64,000 nucleotides of DNA from Bacillota bacterium (lineage in GTDB: Bacteria; Bacillota; Clostridia; Lachnospirales; Lachnospiraceae): assembly GCA_023437365.1 (NCBI GenBank), contig JAEZGK010000056.1, positions 96,715 through 160,714 of the forward strand, given 5' to 3'. Of the stretch, positions 17,968-26,487 are shown piece after piece. The notes below the pieces were generated by a model that was not told where the DNA came from, searched no databases, and saw nothing but the letters and a program-made list of their open reading frames with translations. The translations under genes were made by a program, and so were the position numbers. Position 1 is the stretch's first letter. Every line of letters starts with the position of its first letter.

Positions 17968-18963
17968 TTATTGCTTAATTATTCTATCCATCCTCCTGCT
18001 GTCCAAAAAATCCAGTCCGTCTTTGATAATATAATCCATTGCTGTCTCTCCAGGCATATGACCGCTGTTTTTAACCAGCTTCATAGATATATTATCGTTC
18101 ATTACTGATTCAGCAAATTCAGTTATCCTTCTTGTGGAGGTAACAATATCGGTATCACCCTGAAGTATTAGATAAGGCACCTGGATATGGCTGAGCACCT
18201 CCGTCAAATCCAACTCCAAAAGCTCTTCCAGGAGTGAATTATTCTTCATAGTCCCGTTGATCATAATTGCTTTGACATCCTTAAGCGAATAATCCGGACT
18301 GGTTAATATACCATATAGAATAGCACCTAACGGCATCTTCCCTTCGGACTTTGACTGATATCCCTCCGTATATTTTTGCATCCACCTCATTACTGACTTC
18401 ATTTCACTGATGGTATGTCTGTCCTTATTTTTCAGGCTATCCAGCTGTTGCCGCTGCTTCTTTGGTAGATTGGAATTCTCAAGTGCTTGATATACTTCGT
18501 CATTGAAGGTTAGCTGCTTTAGCACCTGCCCATAAGTCAGGACCCGGTATATCATTTCCGGAATCCGCTCGGCAGCTTTAGCCGCAAGGACTGATCCCCA
18601 CGAAACACCAAATAAGCTGACTGTATTGTCAGGGAATTCTTTCTTGAGTATCTTCACCAGCTCCTCGGTCATAGTAACATAACAGTCCACCGTGAAGGCA
18701 TCATCAATTTTATAGTTATTGATCCCACAGCCCAGCTGATCCCAATAAACCATGATAAACCGCTCTGTAAACTCAGGAAACATCCCGCGGCACCCCTCAC
18801 AAAAGGGAATCGGAAAACCAGGACCTCCATGCAGGAAGATCACAATGGGATTCGTCTTGTATTTTCCCTCTATCAGCACCTTTTGACTGTAACCACCCAA
18901 CGAATATGTCCTCAGCTCAGAAATTTCATTTGCTTCAATACTCTTTCTTCTTTTGTGATTCAT
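17968..18963 (-). CDS. Alpha/beta hydrolase, proline iminopeptidase-like
   Basis: The product is 331 aa. ATG 18963 has GAGGGG 7 bases upstream. The fold and catalytic triad are complete: oxyanion segment VIFLHGGPGFP, nucleophile in FGVSWGS, acid in LILQGDTDIV and His in VKNSGHMPGE. The HGGPG motif and the length place it near the S33 proline iminopeptidase group, but the cap domain is divergent and many relatives are esterases or lipolytic enzymes. No signal peptide, so cytoplasmic. It lies in a run of small single-gene accessory functions on the minus strand, directly downstream of a DUF2200 remnant. Confidence 0.87.
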   Translation of the reverse strand: MNHKRRKSIEANEISELRTYSLGGYSQKVLIEGKYKTNPIVIFLHGGPGFPIPFCEGCRGMFPEFTERFIMVYWDQLGCGINNYKIDDAFTVDCYVTMTEELVKILKKEFPDNTVSLFGVSWGSVLAAKAAERIPEMIYRVLTYGQVLKQLTFNDEVYQALENSNLPKKQRQQLDSLKNKDRHTISEMKSVMRWMQKYTEGYQSKSEGKMPLGAILYGILTSPDYSLKDVKAIMINGTMKNNSLLEELLELDLTEVLSHIQVPYLILQGDTDIVTSTRRITEFAESVMNDNISMKLVKNSGHMPGETAMDYIIKDGLDFLDSRRMDRIIKQ

Positions 18964-19005
18964 AAACCCACCCCTCTTACTTTCAATCAAGTTCGACTTT
19001 ACCGT

Positions 19006-19225
19006 TTATGCTCTTACTATCTTCTGCATTGCTTTTCCTTTCGCCAGCTCGTCTATCAATTTATCCAGATAGCGGATCTTCCTCATGGTGTCATCTTCTA
19101 TTTCCTCCACCCGATAACCGCAGATTACTCCCTTGATGAGTATAGCGTTCGGATTCAGGTGTGGCGATTTCTGAAAGAAGGCCTCCCTATCTGATCCATA
19201 TAGAAGCTGCTGCTGTAAGGACTGC
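19006..19225 (-). pseudogene. DUF2200 protein, C-terminal fragment
   Basis: The frame reads NEQSLQQQLLYGSDREAFFQ, then LNPNAILIKGVICGYRVEEI and IRYLDKLIDELAKGKAMQKI, ending VRA and TAA (19008-19006). This matches the last two-thirds of DUF2200 proteins, small conserved cytoplasmic proteins of about 115 aa. The first 40 or so residues are missing: the stop codon of the flavodoxin gene lies in the same frame immediately upstream, and no start codon with a ribosome site is present. It is a 5'-truncated remnant left at a recombination junction. Confidence 0.8.
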
Positions 19226-19233
19226 TCATTTAT

Positions 19234-19674
19234 TTATTCTTTCATCTTGCCAGGCTTCACTCCGGTAGCCACATCGCGATAAGAAACAAGGGTACAGCCT
19301 TTCTTTTCAATCAATTCCTTGGTTCCCTGCTCACTGGCTGCCGTACCGCTGCCACCTGAACACAGAAAGATTTCTATTTCTTTGCCTGCCGGTAAGTATT
19401 CTACGATAGAATTGAAGGCAGGAGCAGGATGCGCCGCCCACACCGGGCAACCAATAATGATCCGGTCATACTCCTTTAGATCAATCGCCAGCGGTTGTAT
19501 GGCAACTGACTTACGCTGTCTTGCATGCAATCCTCCCGGAATAAATGCCGCCAGAAAACTGCGTTTATGAGCTTCCTTCACACGATATAAGGTCGCATTG
19601 CGCTCTGTGGCAAGTCGTTCTGCTTCTTTCTTTGTGGAACCTCCAAAAGTATAATAGATAATCAATGTCTTCAT
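19234..19674 (-). CDS. Flavodoxin-family protein
   Basis: The product is 146 aa, starting at ATG 19674 with AAGGAGG upstream. The N-terminal TLIIYYTFGGSTKKEAERLA matches the flavodoxin phosphate-binding loop (T/S-x-x-G-S/T-T) after the first strand, and DRIIIGCPVWAAHPAPAFNS matches the conserved GxPxW segment of the flavodoxin/NADPH-quinone-reductase group. LFLCSGGSGT forms a later loop near FMN. It probably carries electrons between redox enzymes or reduces quinones in the cytoplasm. It is 25 bp downstream of a possible 45-codon gene. Confidence 0.87.
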   Translation of the reverse strand: MKTLIIYYTFGGSTKKEAERLATERNATLYRVKEAHKRSFLAAFIPGGLHARQRKSVAIQPLAIDLKEYDRIIIGCPVWAAHPAPAFNSIVEYLPAGKEIEIFLCSGGSGTAASEQGTKELIEKKGCTLVSYRDVATGVKPGKMKE

Positions 19675-19699
19675 CTGCTCATCCTCCTTATGATTTTCA

Positions 19700-19837
19700 T
19701 TATCCTATCCGATATGCTTCGCCTTTATCAATATCAAGATATTCTCTACCGTTATCCCTCCATAATTCTACACGAGAAATAGCCACTTCAATCAGTACCG
19801 TATTCTTATATTTCATGAAATGCTCGCAAAATTTCAT
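19700..19837 (-). CDS. Possible 45-aa protein between DUF3784 and flavodoxin genes
   Basis: ATG 19837 follows an AGAGGA site 8 bases upstream and begins 5 bases after the DUF3784 stop; the frame ends 25 bases before the flavodoxin start. The product begins MKFCEHFMKYKNTVLIEVAI and ends GEAYRIG. It has no signal or membrane segment. The tight spacing within an apparent operon is the main support; I do not recognise the sequence, and it could be a remnant. Confidence 0.35.
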   Translation of the reverse strand: MKFCEHFMKYKNTVLIEVAISRVELWRDNGREYLDIDKGEAYRIG

Positions 19838-19841
19838 TATA

Positions 19842-20180
19842 TTATCCTCTTTTTTTAAAATGATTTCCGGTGTTACCATAGACTGCTGCGAAAATAGAAA
19901 GAATCATGACACCGGCAGTATATGCAATTGGTAACCATATGATTTTGAGAATCCCACCGATTGCAATGCATGGAAGGAACAGACCGATCGGCAATAGTAT
20001 TTTTCCTATGAAGCGGCACATGCTTTTCACGTCATACTTTTCTTTTTCTTCCTTTGAAGATGTATTATATCCTGCAATCAGAAAGGAACCTCTGCCTGAA
20101 AGTAAAACCAATGCCATCACAACAATCAACACTCCAATTATAATTGTTATGACTAAGCCAATGATATCCGTGTTTTTCAT
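19842..20180 (-). CDS. DUF3784-type small membrane protein
   Basis: The product is 112 aa with three hydrophobic segments: residues 5-28, about 58-78 and about 82-100. The stretch GRGSFLIAGYNTSSKEEKEK followed by YDVKSMCRFIGKI is the signature of DUF3784, a family of small Firmicutes membrane proteins with no known function. It begins a short minus-strand run (this gene, a possible 45-aa gene, flavodoxin, DUF2200 remnant). Confidence 0.85.
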   Translation of the reverse strand: MKNTDIIGLVITIIIGVLIVVMALVLLSGRGSFLIAGYNTSSKEEKEKYDVKSMCRFIGKILLPIGLFLPCIAIGGILKIIWLPIAYTAGVMILSIFAAVYGNTGNHFKKRG

Positions 20181-20211
20181 TTGATTATCTCCTTATAAAT
20201 TCTCCGCTAGA

Positions 20212-20736
20212 CTATAAAGATTTACAATCCAGCGAATATATTTTATGTAGATACTCCTTGCCTCGAAAGGTACAGAAATATTCATGGCCGCCATAGTCAA
20301 ACCCAAGCCTTTCAGCAAGCTTGACAGATTTATCATTCTCAGCATAGATATGTGCATTGATCTGATTGACTTTCAGCTCCTCAATGACAACTTTCACTAA
20401 AGCTCTGACTGCCTCCTGCATATAGCCGTTTCCCCAAAAGGCCTCTTTCATATCATAGCCGATATCGATTTTGTTGTCACTCGGATTCCAGCAATGAAAG
20501 CCGCATGTACCCATCTTTGCCTGATCAGATTTTCTTACTAGAATCCAGCGGCTTGTTCCGACAGATTTGGATTGTACATAGGTTTCAATGATTTCATCTG
20601 CCCCTAACATATCAGCTAATGGCTCTTCATCATATAAATATTTCGTGACCTCCGGATCAGAAAACTGTGAATAAATAAATTCTCTATCCTCTGCGGAAAT
20701 GCTTTTTAAAATTAATCTGTCTGTTACGATATCCAT
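20212..20736 (-). CDS. GNAT acetyltransferase, RimJ/RimL type
   Basis: The product is 174 aa. ATG 20736 is preceded by GGGGAGGGGG. It opens with the typical TDRLILKSISAEDREFIYSQF, and has the acetyl-CoA loop region ending GYDMKEAFWGNGYMQEAVRALVKV and the NAHIYAENDKSVKLAERLGFDYGG segment. These features define the RimJ/RimL subgroup that acetylates protein N-termini, polyamines or small amines. The acceptor cannot be predicted. One of three intact GNAT genes within 3.3 kb. Confidence 0.9.
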   Translation of the reverse strand: MDIVTDRLILKSISAEDREFIYSQFSDPEVTKYLYDEEPLADMLGADEIIETYVQSKSVGTSRWILVRKSDQAKMGTCGFHCWNPSDNKIDIGYDMKEAFWGNGYMQEAVRALVKVVIEELKVNQINAHIYAENDKSVKLAERLGFDYGGHEYFCTFRGKEYLHKIYSLDCKSL

Positions 20737-20824
20737 AGAATCCCCCCTCCCCTGATTTTATTTATTATAATATATTGCTATGCCATCGGCAACAAATGAG
20801 ACATAATTGATAAAGATCGTGAAT

Positions 20825-21367
20825 CTACTGTAATAACTTTTCATCAAATACATTCTGTCTATCCTCTATTAATCTTTTTATTTCATATACAGTTTCTTTC
20901 AAAGTCAATTTTGTAGTATTAATAGAAGGAAACGGATAATCATTGTAAATTATTCTTGTATTTTTAATTGCTCTATCAATTCTTGCCTCATCACGATTGT
21001 CACATCTCATCCGCTTAATATTCTCATCTAAATCGCACGTTAGTATCATAGGTATAAAATCGAAATCTATATTCAACTCTCTTAATTCTATCATTATTTC
21101 TCTAAAGTTAGCTTTTCTATGACCGTGAAATCCATACGCCCATATAATACTTTCATATAAAGAACTCTCCAAATATTTAGTCAACATAAATAGCATAAAT
21201 TGCCGCCCAATATCTATCCCTTCAGTATTAATAAATGGATTTCTTTGTGCACATAAATCACTGTCTACAAATGCCGAATTCTCAATGTAACTAATAAGTT
21301 CTCTGCCTGTTGACGATTTTCCTACCCCATTAGGTCCACAAATAAAAATAAGTTTTTTTTCCACCAC
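20825..21367 (-). CDS. P-loop kinase/AAA-type NTPase, small-molecule kinase-like
   Basis: The product is 180 aa with a GTG start (two GTG codons in tandem after AAGGAG). The Walker A motif GPNGVGKS follows LIFIC at the N-terminus; a DSD motif at the end of the next strand (AFVDSDLC) and a lid region rich in Arg (MRCDNRDEARIDRAIKN) resemble the AAA_33/chloramphenicol-phosphotransferase-like kinases. Members phosphorylate small molecules or nucleosides; here the substrate is unknown. It may be an antibiotic- or metabolite-modifying enzyme in keeping with its neighbours. Confidence 0.75.
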   Translation of the reverse strand: MVEKKLIFICGPNGVGKSSTGRELISYIENSAFVDSDLCAQRNPFINTEGIDIGRQFMLFMLTKYLESSLYESIIWAYGFHGHRKANFREIMIELRELNIDFDFIPMILTCDLDENIKRMRCDNRDEARIDRAIKNTRIIYNDYPFPSINTTKLTLKETVYEIKRLIEDRQNVFDEKLLQ

Positions 21368-21441
21368 ATCATCTCCTTATATCCGTACCTTATAACATAA
21401 ATCCTTTACTTCGTTGTTGATAACAAATGCGAATTATTTCA

Positions 21442-21954
21442 CTAATCCTCTCGAGTAACAGCGTAATAATAACAATGACGAGTTACTCCCTGATAACACA
21501 TATCCTCTTCTTTTGAGATTTTCTTCATACCACATTTTTTCATCACCTGAAAGCTGGCCGTATTCTCTTCAAACGCACCAGCAACTATCTGACGGAACCC
21601 TTGCTGAAAAAGCTCCTCTATGACTGCTTGCAGCATTTCGGATGCATAGCCTTGATTATGGTAGTTCGGATGAATCACATACCCTAATTCAATGACACCA
21701 TCCTCTATCTCTACATCATTTACAAATCCAATCAACTGATCCTCTTTATAGATACCGCGTTCATAATGCTTATCAGAAAGAGAGTATGCCTGAAGTTTTT
21801 TGAACATTCCGACAGCATCATTCTCAGTCTCAAACTCAGGAAGTATAAACCCCTCCCTGATTCGTTGGTTTGTCAATAGCTCAATCATAGCATCCTGGTC
21901 ATTATCCTGATATGGTTTCATCTCTAATCGATTTGTCTTTAACACCTTGTTCAA
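21442..21954 (-). CDS. GNAT acetyltransferase, RimJ/RimL type
   Basis: The product is 170 aa. The start appears to be TTG 21954, 6 bases after GAGGG. The sequence begins LKTNRLEMKPYQDNDQDAMI and contains ELGYVIHPNYHNQGYASEML, the acetyl-CoA-binding Q-x-x-G-x-A/G region, and a late AFEENTASFQVMKKCGMKKI strand-helix unit. This is a RimJ/RimL-like N-acetyltransferase. It differs clearly from the gene at 20212-20736, so the pair is not a recent duplication. Confidence 0.88.
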   Translation of the reverse strand: MNKVLKTNRLEMKPYQDNDQDAMIELLTNQRIREGFILPEFETENDAVGMFKKLQAYSLSDKHYERGIYKEDQLIGFVNDVEIEDGVIELGYVIHPNYHNQGYASEMLQAVIEELFQQGFRQIVAGAFEENTASFQVMKKCGMKKISKEEDMCYQGVTRHCYYYAVTRED

Positions 21955-22015
21955 TTCAATCCCTCATCTTTTCTGAATACGATTCCGAAGATATTACTAA
22001 TAACCTGTTTATTCA

Positions 22016-22270
22016 TTACAGTATTATTTTCTTACTTGCTCTATGAAGATATAATATCCCAAAGCCTCCCAACATTTTTTCACCTATGTTATTATACAAG
22101 AAATTAACTTTTACATATTGTATCCCCAGTGTTTTTAAGAATTTGATTAATTCCTCTTCCAGTATCTTAACAATACCTTTTCTCTGATAGTCCTCTCGAA
22201 TGTATGCAGCTGATATATATCCTGCTTCACTTAATTTTGAAATTGGCAAATGGCATCTAACCTCTTATTT
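22016..22270 (-). pseudogene. GNAT acetyltransferase, 5'-truncated
   Basis: Only the C-terminal half of a GNAT remains: VRCHLPISKLSEAGYISAAY, the acetyl-CoA loop REDYQRKGIVKILEEELIKF, and a closing GFGILYLHRASKKI. The first two beta strands and helix 1 (about 60 residues) are missing; an in-frame stop lies just upstream and only a TTG without a ribosome site could start the frame. It lies between an intact GNAT gene and the nitroreductase gene. Confidence 0.75.
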
Positions 22271-22323
22271 ACATTCAGCTACGTTGAGATTTTATTCTGT
22301 CATGCTAAAACCTAACCTTCATT

Positions 22324-22896
22324 TTAATAATGCCCCTTGACCGGCTTATCCTTTGTTCTGTGCTTTCTATCAGGGTCATACTTCTGCCAATAGACTACCT
22401 TTTCATTGTATCTGCAGCGTCCCGGTTCCTGATAGGTACCGTGTCCAAAATATACCATTCCCAGAGGTTTTACGTGTTCCGGACAGTCAATCAATTTTTG
22501 CATCATTTCCATTCTTTTTTGTACCGGATAAATCCCGATCCAGACACTTGCAAGACCCAGATCCGTCGCTGCCAGTAGCATATTTTCTATTGCTGCACTG
22601 CAATCACATACCCATAAATCCCTATCCTGGCTTTTAAAAGCATATTTCATATTTCCGCATACGACAATCGCAAGCGGTGCATTATATTTGGCAAATAACA
22701 TTTTGTCTCTGATCTTATCCAGTACTTCTTTATCATTAATCACAACAAATTCCCAGGGTTGCGTATTTGCTGCCGTCGGTGCTGAGAAAGCTGCCCTTAA
22801 TATAGTCTCAACTTCCTGCTCTGTCACCATCACATCTGTATAGTTTCTGATACTTCTGCGATTAAATATAGCATCTAAGGTCTCCATTCGTTTCAC
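22324..22896 (-). CDS. Nitroreductase-family FMN oxidoreductase
   Basis: The product is 190 aa; GTG 22896 follows AAAGG, ATG 22887 is an alternative. The family pattern is clear: IFNRRSIRNYTD (FMN phosphate contact), AAFSAPTAANTQPWEFVVIND and, near the C-terminus, PVQKRMEMMQKLIDCPEHVKPLGMVYFGHG. It is a homodimeric NAD(P)H-dependent FMN enzyme of the short type. Such proteins reduce quinones, flavins or nitro compounds in the cytoplasm. Nothing in the context gives a specific substrate. Confidence 0.92.
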   Translation of the reverse strand: MKRMETLDAIFNRRSIRNYTDVMVTEQEVETILRAAFSAPTAANTQPWEFVVINDKEVLDKIRDKMLFAKYNAPLAIVVCGNMKYAFKSQDRDLWVCDCSAAIENMLLAATDLGLASVWIGIYPVQKRMEMMQKLIDCPEHVKPLGMVYFGHGTYQEPGRCRYNEKVVYWQKYDPDRKHRTKDKPVKGHY

Positions 22897-23051
22897 ACCA
22901 TACCTTTCAAATATGTTTTCATGATTTACTCGACTTTCGAAATATAACTGTCAATACAAACGTTACCTATTACTAAGCTTTTCGCAGCTCCCAAAATAAA
23001 ACTGTGGTACCTTTTGAAACCTTTTTTATAAACACGGTGATATCAAAGCTA

Positions 23052-23498
23052 CTAACACTGCTTTATAAAAGAAACGTGATTTTCTAATTCTAGATAGCCA
23101 TTTCTTTTATAAAAATGATATGCCGGCATGTTTCGTTCAGTCTGCAGAAAAATATGACTTATGCCTCTTTGCTTTATATACGCTTCAATCTCCTGTAGAA
23201 ACTGTGTTCCCATACCACGCCCCTGCTCCTTGGTACTGATGCAGAACTCATCAATGTAATACTCTGTGCCTGAATACCAATGTCTGATACTCCCCATAGA
23301 TAGTCCTACCATAGCTCCATCTTCAAATAATCCAAATGCTAAAGAATTAGGATTGTCAATCAGATCCAATATGTATGCATGAAGCTGCCTCTGATCACTC
23401 CAATCATCGTTCCAGGGTTCATTTGAAAATACTTGAAAGAAGAACTCTTTTATTTCTTCTACCTGATCTATACTAAGCGTCCTTATTTGTGTAGTCAT
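23052..23498 (-). CDS. GNAT acetyltransferase
   Basis: The product is 148 aa. ATG 23498 has AAAGGAG 10 bases upstream. It contains the central strand YIDEFCISTKEQGRGMGTQFLQEIEAYI, where QGRGMGT is the pyrophosphate-binding Q/RxxGxG/A loop, and ISHIFLQTERNMPAYHFYKRNGY near the end. The acceptor is unknown. The spacer 23499-23828 upstream holds no clear gene, only a 25-codon open stretch (MDAFWIQWKDIIKEEK, about 23690-23760, minus strand) that may be a remnant. Confidence 0.88.
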   Translation of the reverse strand: MTTQIRTLSIDQVEEIKEFFFQVFSNEPWNDDWSDQRQLHAYILDLIDNPNSLAFGLFEDGAMVGLSMGSIRHWYSGTEYYIDEFCISTKEQGRGMGTQFLQEIEAYIKQRGISHIFLQTERNMPAYHFYKRNGYLELENHVSFIKQC

Positions 23499-23828
23499 TT
23501 TGACATTTCTCCTTTGGTAAATCTGGTCTATCCATGAAATGTAAGTACTTTCTTATTTTACCTCACCGCTTCCTCAACTTCAATCATTATATCTATATTT
23601 CCCCATACGCTATAAGCATGAGACAAATATCTCTATTCTATGAACTTCCGTGGAACCCCTGCCCGAATACTTCTACTTCTTGTTCTTGTCTTGCTTAGCA
23701 GCTTTCTCTTCCTTTATTATATCCTTCCATTGTATCCAGAAAGCATCCATAGCTATTCCCCTACGAAGCCTGTAGAATAGATAAGGCGAAGTAGTAACTG
23801 AATGATTGACACACAAAAGGAGGTCACT

Positions 23829-24581
23829 ATGAAACTACTCAAAAACATCTTTATTGTAACTCTGTGTTTCCTGTTAATATTCCCTGCTACTGCGGCTAGT
23901 GCTGCGAGCTATACCATCCAAAAGAATGACACGCTCTATTCGCTCAGTAAGTTATTTGATACCAGTGTGAGTTCCCTGCGGTATTCTAATAATTTGAATG
24001 AATATAACCTAAAGCCGGGCTCGAAGATCTATGTTCCGGCACATGTGCATAAAGTAAAAAGCGGTGAGACTTTGAAAAAGATAGCCGCTAAGTACGAGGT
24101 ATCCGTAGCTAAACTGAAAAAAGCAAATGGTAAAAAAGCGAACTCGATCACTCCGGGATTCAAATTGATTATTCCGGGAGAAAAGCCAAATAAGAAATCC
24201 GATGCTGTGATTTCCTATACCAATGCAGATATTGATTTGTTGGCAAAGCTGATTGAAGCAGAGGCTTCGGGAGAAACCATGCAGGCAAAGATCGGTGTCG
24301 GCGCTGTTGTCATTAACCGTGTACAGAGTAAAGAATGGGCACCCTCGGTATCCAAGGTAATCAAACAAAAAATAGGTCAGTATTATCAGTTCACTCCGGT
24401 TAAGATCGGAACGATTAACAACAAGCCTTCCACAGCCTCAAAAAAGGCGGCGTGGATAGCAATGTTCGGCAGTGATCCAAGTAATGGTGCGATCTTTTAT
24501 TTCGATCAGAGCTCAAAAAATGCATGGCTCTGGTCAAAGCCCCAGACAGCACAATTAGATCATATGGTCTTTGTAAAATAA
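23829..24581 (+). CDS. Secreted LysM cell-wall hydrolase, SleB/CwlJ type
   Basis: The product is 250 aa from ATG 23829 (AAAGGAGG upstream). A signal peptide ends near ASA-ASYT. Two LysM peptidoglycan-binding modules follow (YTIQKNDTLYSLSKLFDT to KIYVP, and HKVKSGETLKKIAAKYEV to LIIPG, residues about 28-122). The C-terminal domain (about 135-250) is Hydrolase_2: LLAKLIEAEASGETMQAKIG with the catalytic Glu, then VGAVVINRVQS and the closing GAIFYFDQ. This fold acts as a lytic transglycosylase in spore germination (SleB, CwlJ) and in vegetative wall turnover. Without spore-specific promoter signals I cannot say which applies. Confidence 0.92.
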   Translation: MKLLKNIFIVTLCFLLIFPATAASAASYTIQKNDTLYSLSKLFDTSVSSLRYSNNLNEYNLKPGSKIYVPAHVHKVKSGETLKKIAAKYEVSVAKLKKANGKKANSITPGFKLIIPGEKPNKKSDAVISYTNADIDLLAKLIEAEASGETMQAKIGVGAVVINRVQSKEWAPSVSKVIKQKIGQYYQFTPVKIGTINNKPSTASKKAAWIAMFGSDPSNGAIFYFDQSSKNAWLWSKPQTAQLDHMVFVK

Positions 24582-24585
24582 AAAG

Positions 24586-24742
24586 TCCAGAGACCAATCA
24601 GTAACAAAGGTAAGCTCCAAAGGGAAAGTGACAGCGAAAGACTCCGTCACAGCAAGAACCACAGCCTCTGTGGATGGATAAATTGACCTGTAAAGTCACT
24701 GAATCTGATGCTGCTTCCTCAGTGACAAAAAGGAAGAAATAA
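24586..24742 (+). pseudogene. Decayed BIG2 Ig-like domain remnant
   Basis: The frame SRDQSVTKVSSKGKVTAKDS continues VTARTTASVDG then hits TAA (24679-24681); a +1 shift reads on as DKLTCKVTESDAASSVTKRKK to TAA at 24742. The first part matches the BIG2 repeat of the protein at 3-473 (VATVSSNGKVTAK). It begins only 4 bases after the LysM hydrolase stop, in another frame, so it is a relic of an earlier surface gene or a lost C-terminal extension. Confidence 0.75.
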
Positions 24743-24750
24743 TTTCTGAA

Positions 24751-24818
24751 AGATAATAAAACCGTTATAAAATATTTAGGTCCTTCTGACCAAAATGTTC
24801 ATAACGGTTTTATTATCT
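24751..24818. terminator. Bidirectional terminator with perfect 18-bp stem
   Basis: AGATAATAAAACCGTTAT (24751-24768) and its exact complement (24801-24818) form an 18-bp stem with a 32-nt loop. T-rich ends on both strands fit termination of the LysM gene (plus) and the Cthe_2159-like gene (minus). Confidence 0.88.
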
Positions 24819-24870
24819 GTTAATTTGCATACAGTATATGTCAGATCATATGTTAAAGTGTTCTTACTAT

Positions 24871-26403
24871 TTACATACCAGGCCCGGCGGGTCCTTCTCC
24901 ACCTCTCATGCCGCCTCCATGCATGTTTCCCATGGGTGGTCGGCCATTTCCGGGCATCTTATTGCCCTGCTGACCATTACTTGTTACGATGGAGCTCAGG
25001 GTAACTTCTGCTGTCTGGCTACCGCAGGTCAAGGTATAGGTTTCCCCCTCCTTCAGTTCCGGGCTGCTTATTACTACAGACTGGTATTGCCTAACCGGAG
25101 TATAGGACACGATGATATTGCCGTCAGAATCCTTTAAACTTACTTCTGAATTTGCCTCTACTGACGCAGACAGATTATTGATAAGAGAATACTGGGTTGA
25201 GGTATCAGAAAAGCCCTGTGCCATACCCAAACTTCCCACAGCAATTACTGTGCCGCCTGTGATTTGACCATCTCCGTTATAATCCAGGCTACTGTTCATA
25301 GCTTCTGTCGGTCCGCTTACGAAGACACTTCCTCCCAATACATAAAGGGAACCATTAGAATCTATTCCGTCACCCTGTGCATCAACCGTAAGCGTACCAC
25401 CGGAGATCGAGATGTAACAGTTCGTATCGTTTTCAAATGGATTGTCCATCCTACCGTTGTTCTGGTTATTACTACTAGCTGAATTCGAGGAACCGCTTGA
25501 TGCATTCAGACCGTCATCCTCAGCATGGATGTCTATTTCGCCTCCGGCAATGACAATCGCTGTCCCTTCCAGCCCCTCCTGACAATCAGGTATCGATATA
25601 CTTCCACCAGAGATGTAGATATAGCCTTTTGTTGTATCCTCACCATTCTTTGACTGTATACCATTTCCGTCAACAGAGGTGAGTACAAATTCACCATCCC
25701 TAATCTTTACACAGTCTTTCCCGTTCAGTGCATCCTTTACTGCACTGATCTGATAAGTACCGCCTGTGATTACAAGATCATCCTTGGATACGATCCCATG
25801 TTTATAATTTGCATTGATCGTAAGCATTCCCGATCCGTTCAGAGTCAGGTCAGAGGTACTGTAAATTGTCCCATCCACCGTATTATCATCGTTCTGGATG
25901 TATTCTGTTCCATCTGTCAGAGTATTCTGCGTCCCATTCTCCAGCGTCAGGAACACCTTATCCGCATTTTTGATATAGATAGGCGCAGAGCTGTTGCAGT
26001 TGATGGCTGCATTATCCAGAATGAGCTGAAGCTTATCCGAATCTCCTGCGTCTACCAGAATCTGCCCATTGTCCAGTGTTCCGCTGATTACATAACTGCC
26101 CTCTTTCACGATTTTAACAGTTGTATCCTGTACAGTAACCCCATCACCGGATACTAGAATGTTGCTACCATTTAAACTGATCCTGGTTGCAGTGGTTTCT
26201 TCATAACCGACCTCAAGGTCCTTTGCCGTAAATTCGGTGTCGACAGCAATTGTTGAGGCTTCTGTCGTGACTGTTGAGGCTGATTCTACAATATCGATAT
26301 TGTTCTGAGCCATCGAAGATGTATCCGATTTTGAACTACAGCCTGTTACAAAGATGGCTGTTGCTACGATCAATGCCAGAATTATATATATTTTCTTTTT
26401 CAT
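24871..26403 (-). CDS. Cthe_2159-like carbohydrate-binding lipoprotein
   Basis: The product is 510 aa. A lipobox (VATAIFVTGC) anchors it outside the membrane. The body is a right-handed parallel beta-helix of the Cthe_2159 (DUF4353) type: repeated turns such as GDSDKLQLILDNAAINCNSS, ADKVFLTLENGTQNTL, STSDLTLNGSGMLTI and GGSISIPDCQEGLEG. The Clostridium thermocellum prototype binds acidic polysaccharide such as pectin with calcium. The C-terminus is Gly/Met/Pro-rich (MPGNGRPPMGNMHGGGMRGG), probably disordered. It is the last gene of a three-gene operon with DUF4956 and a VTC-type polymerase; this set recurs in Clostridia, often with CotH. A polysaccharide or surface-matrix role is inferred. 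Confidence 0.88.
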   Translation of the reverse strand: MKKKIYIILALIVATAIFVTGCSSKSDTSSMAQNNIDIVESASTVTTEASTIAVDTEFTAKDLEVGYEETTATRISLNGSNILVSGDGVTVQDTTVKIVKEGSYVISGTLDNGQILVDAGDSDKLQLILDNAAINCNSSAPIYIKNADKVFLTLENGTQNTLTDGTEYIQNDDNTVDGTIYSTSDLTLNGSGMLTINANYKHGIVSKDDLVITGGTYQISAVKDALNGKDCVKIRDGEFVLTSVDGNGIQSKNGEDTTKGYIYISGGSISIPDCQEGLEGTAIVIAGGEIDIHAEDDGLNASSGSSNSASSNNQNNGRMDNPFENDTNCYISISGGTLTVDAQGDGIDSNGSLYVLGGSVFVSGPTEAMNSSLDYNGDGQITGGTVIAVGSLGMAQGFSDTSTQYSLINNLSASVEANSEVSLKDSDGNIIVSYTPVRQYQSVVISSPELKEGETYTLTCGSQTAEVTLSSIVTSNGQQGNKMPGNGRPPMGNMHGGGMRGGEGPAGPGM

Positions 26404-26487
26404 GTTCTTCTCCTATCTCTGCGTGTTCTTATTACTCATATTATCATCTCAGTTATTATTTAGCAAACAGTCCTCCCATTTATATTC

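Noticed and set aside
23000..23020. TGTGGTACC near 23009 as part of a T-box
   Set aside because: No plus-strand gene follows within 800 bp and the rest of the T-box structure is missing.
17287..23498. Integron cassette array
   Set aside because: Same-strand small genes looked cassette-like, but no attC-type inverted core sites were found at gene borders and the only tyrosine recombinase (7007-8056) lacks integron context.
23680..23800. Short minus-strand frame MDAFWIQWKDIIKEEK near 23.7 kb as a gene
   Set aside because: Only about 25 codons, no convincing ribosome site and no recognised family; may be a remnant but cannot be supported.
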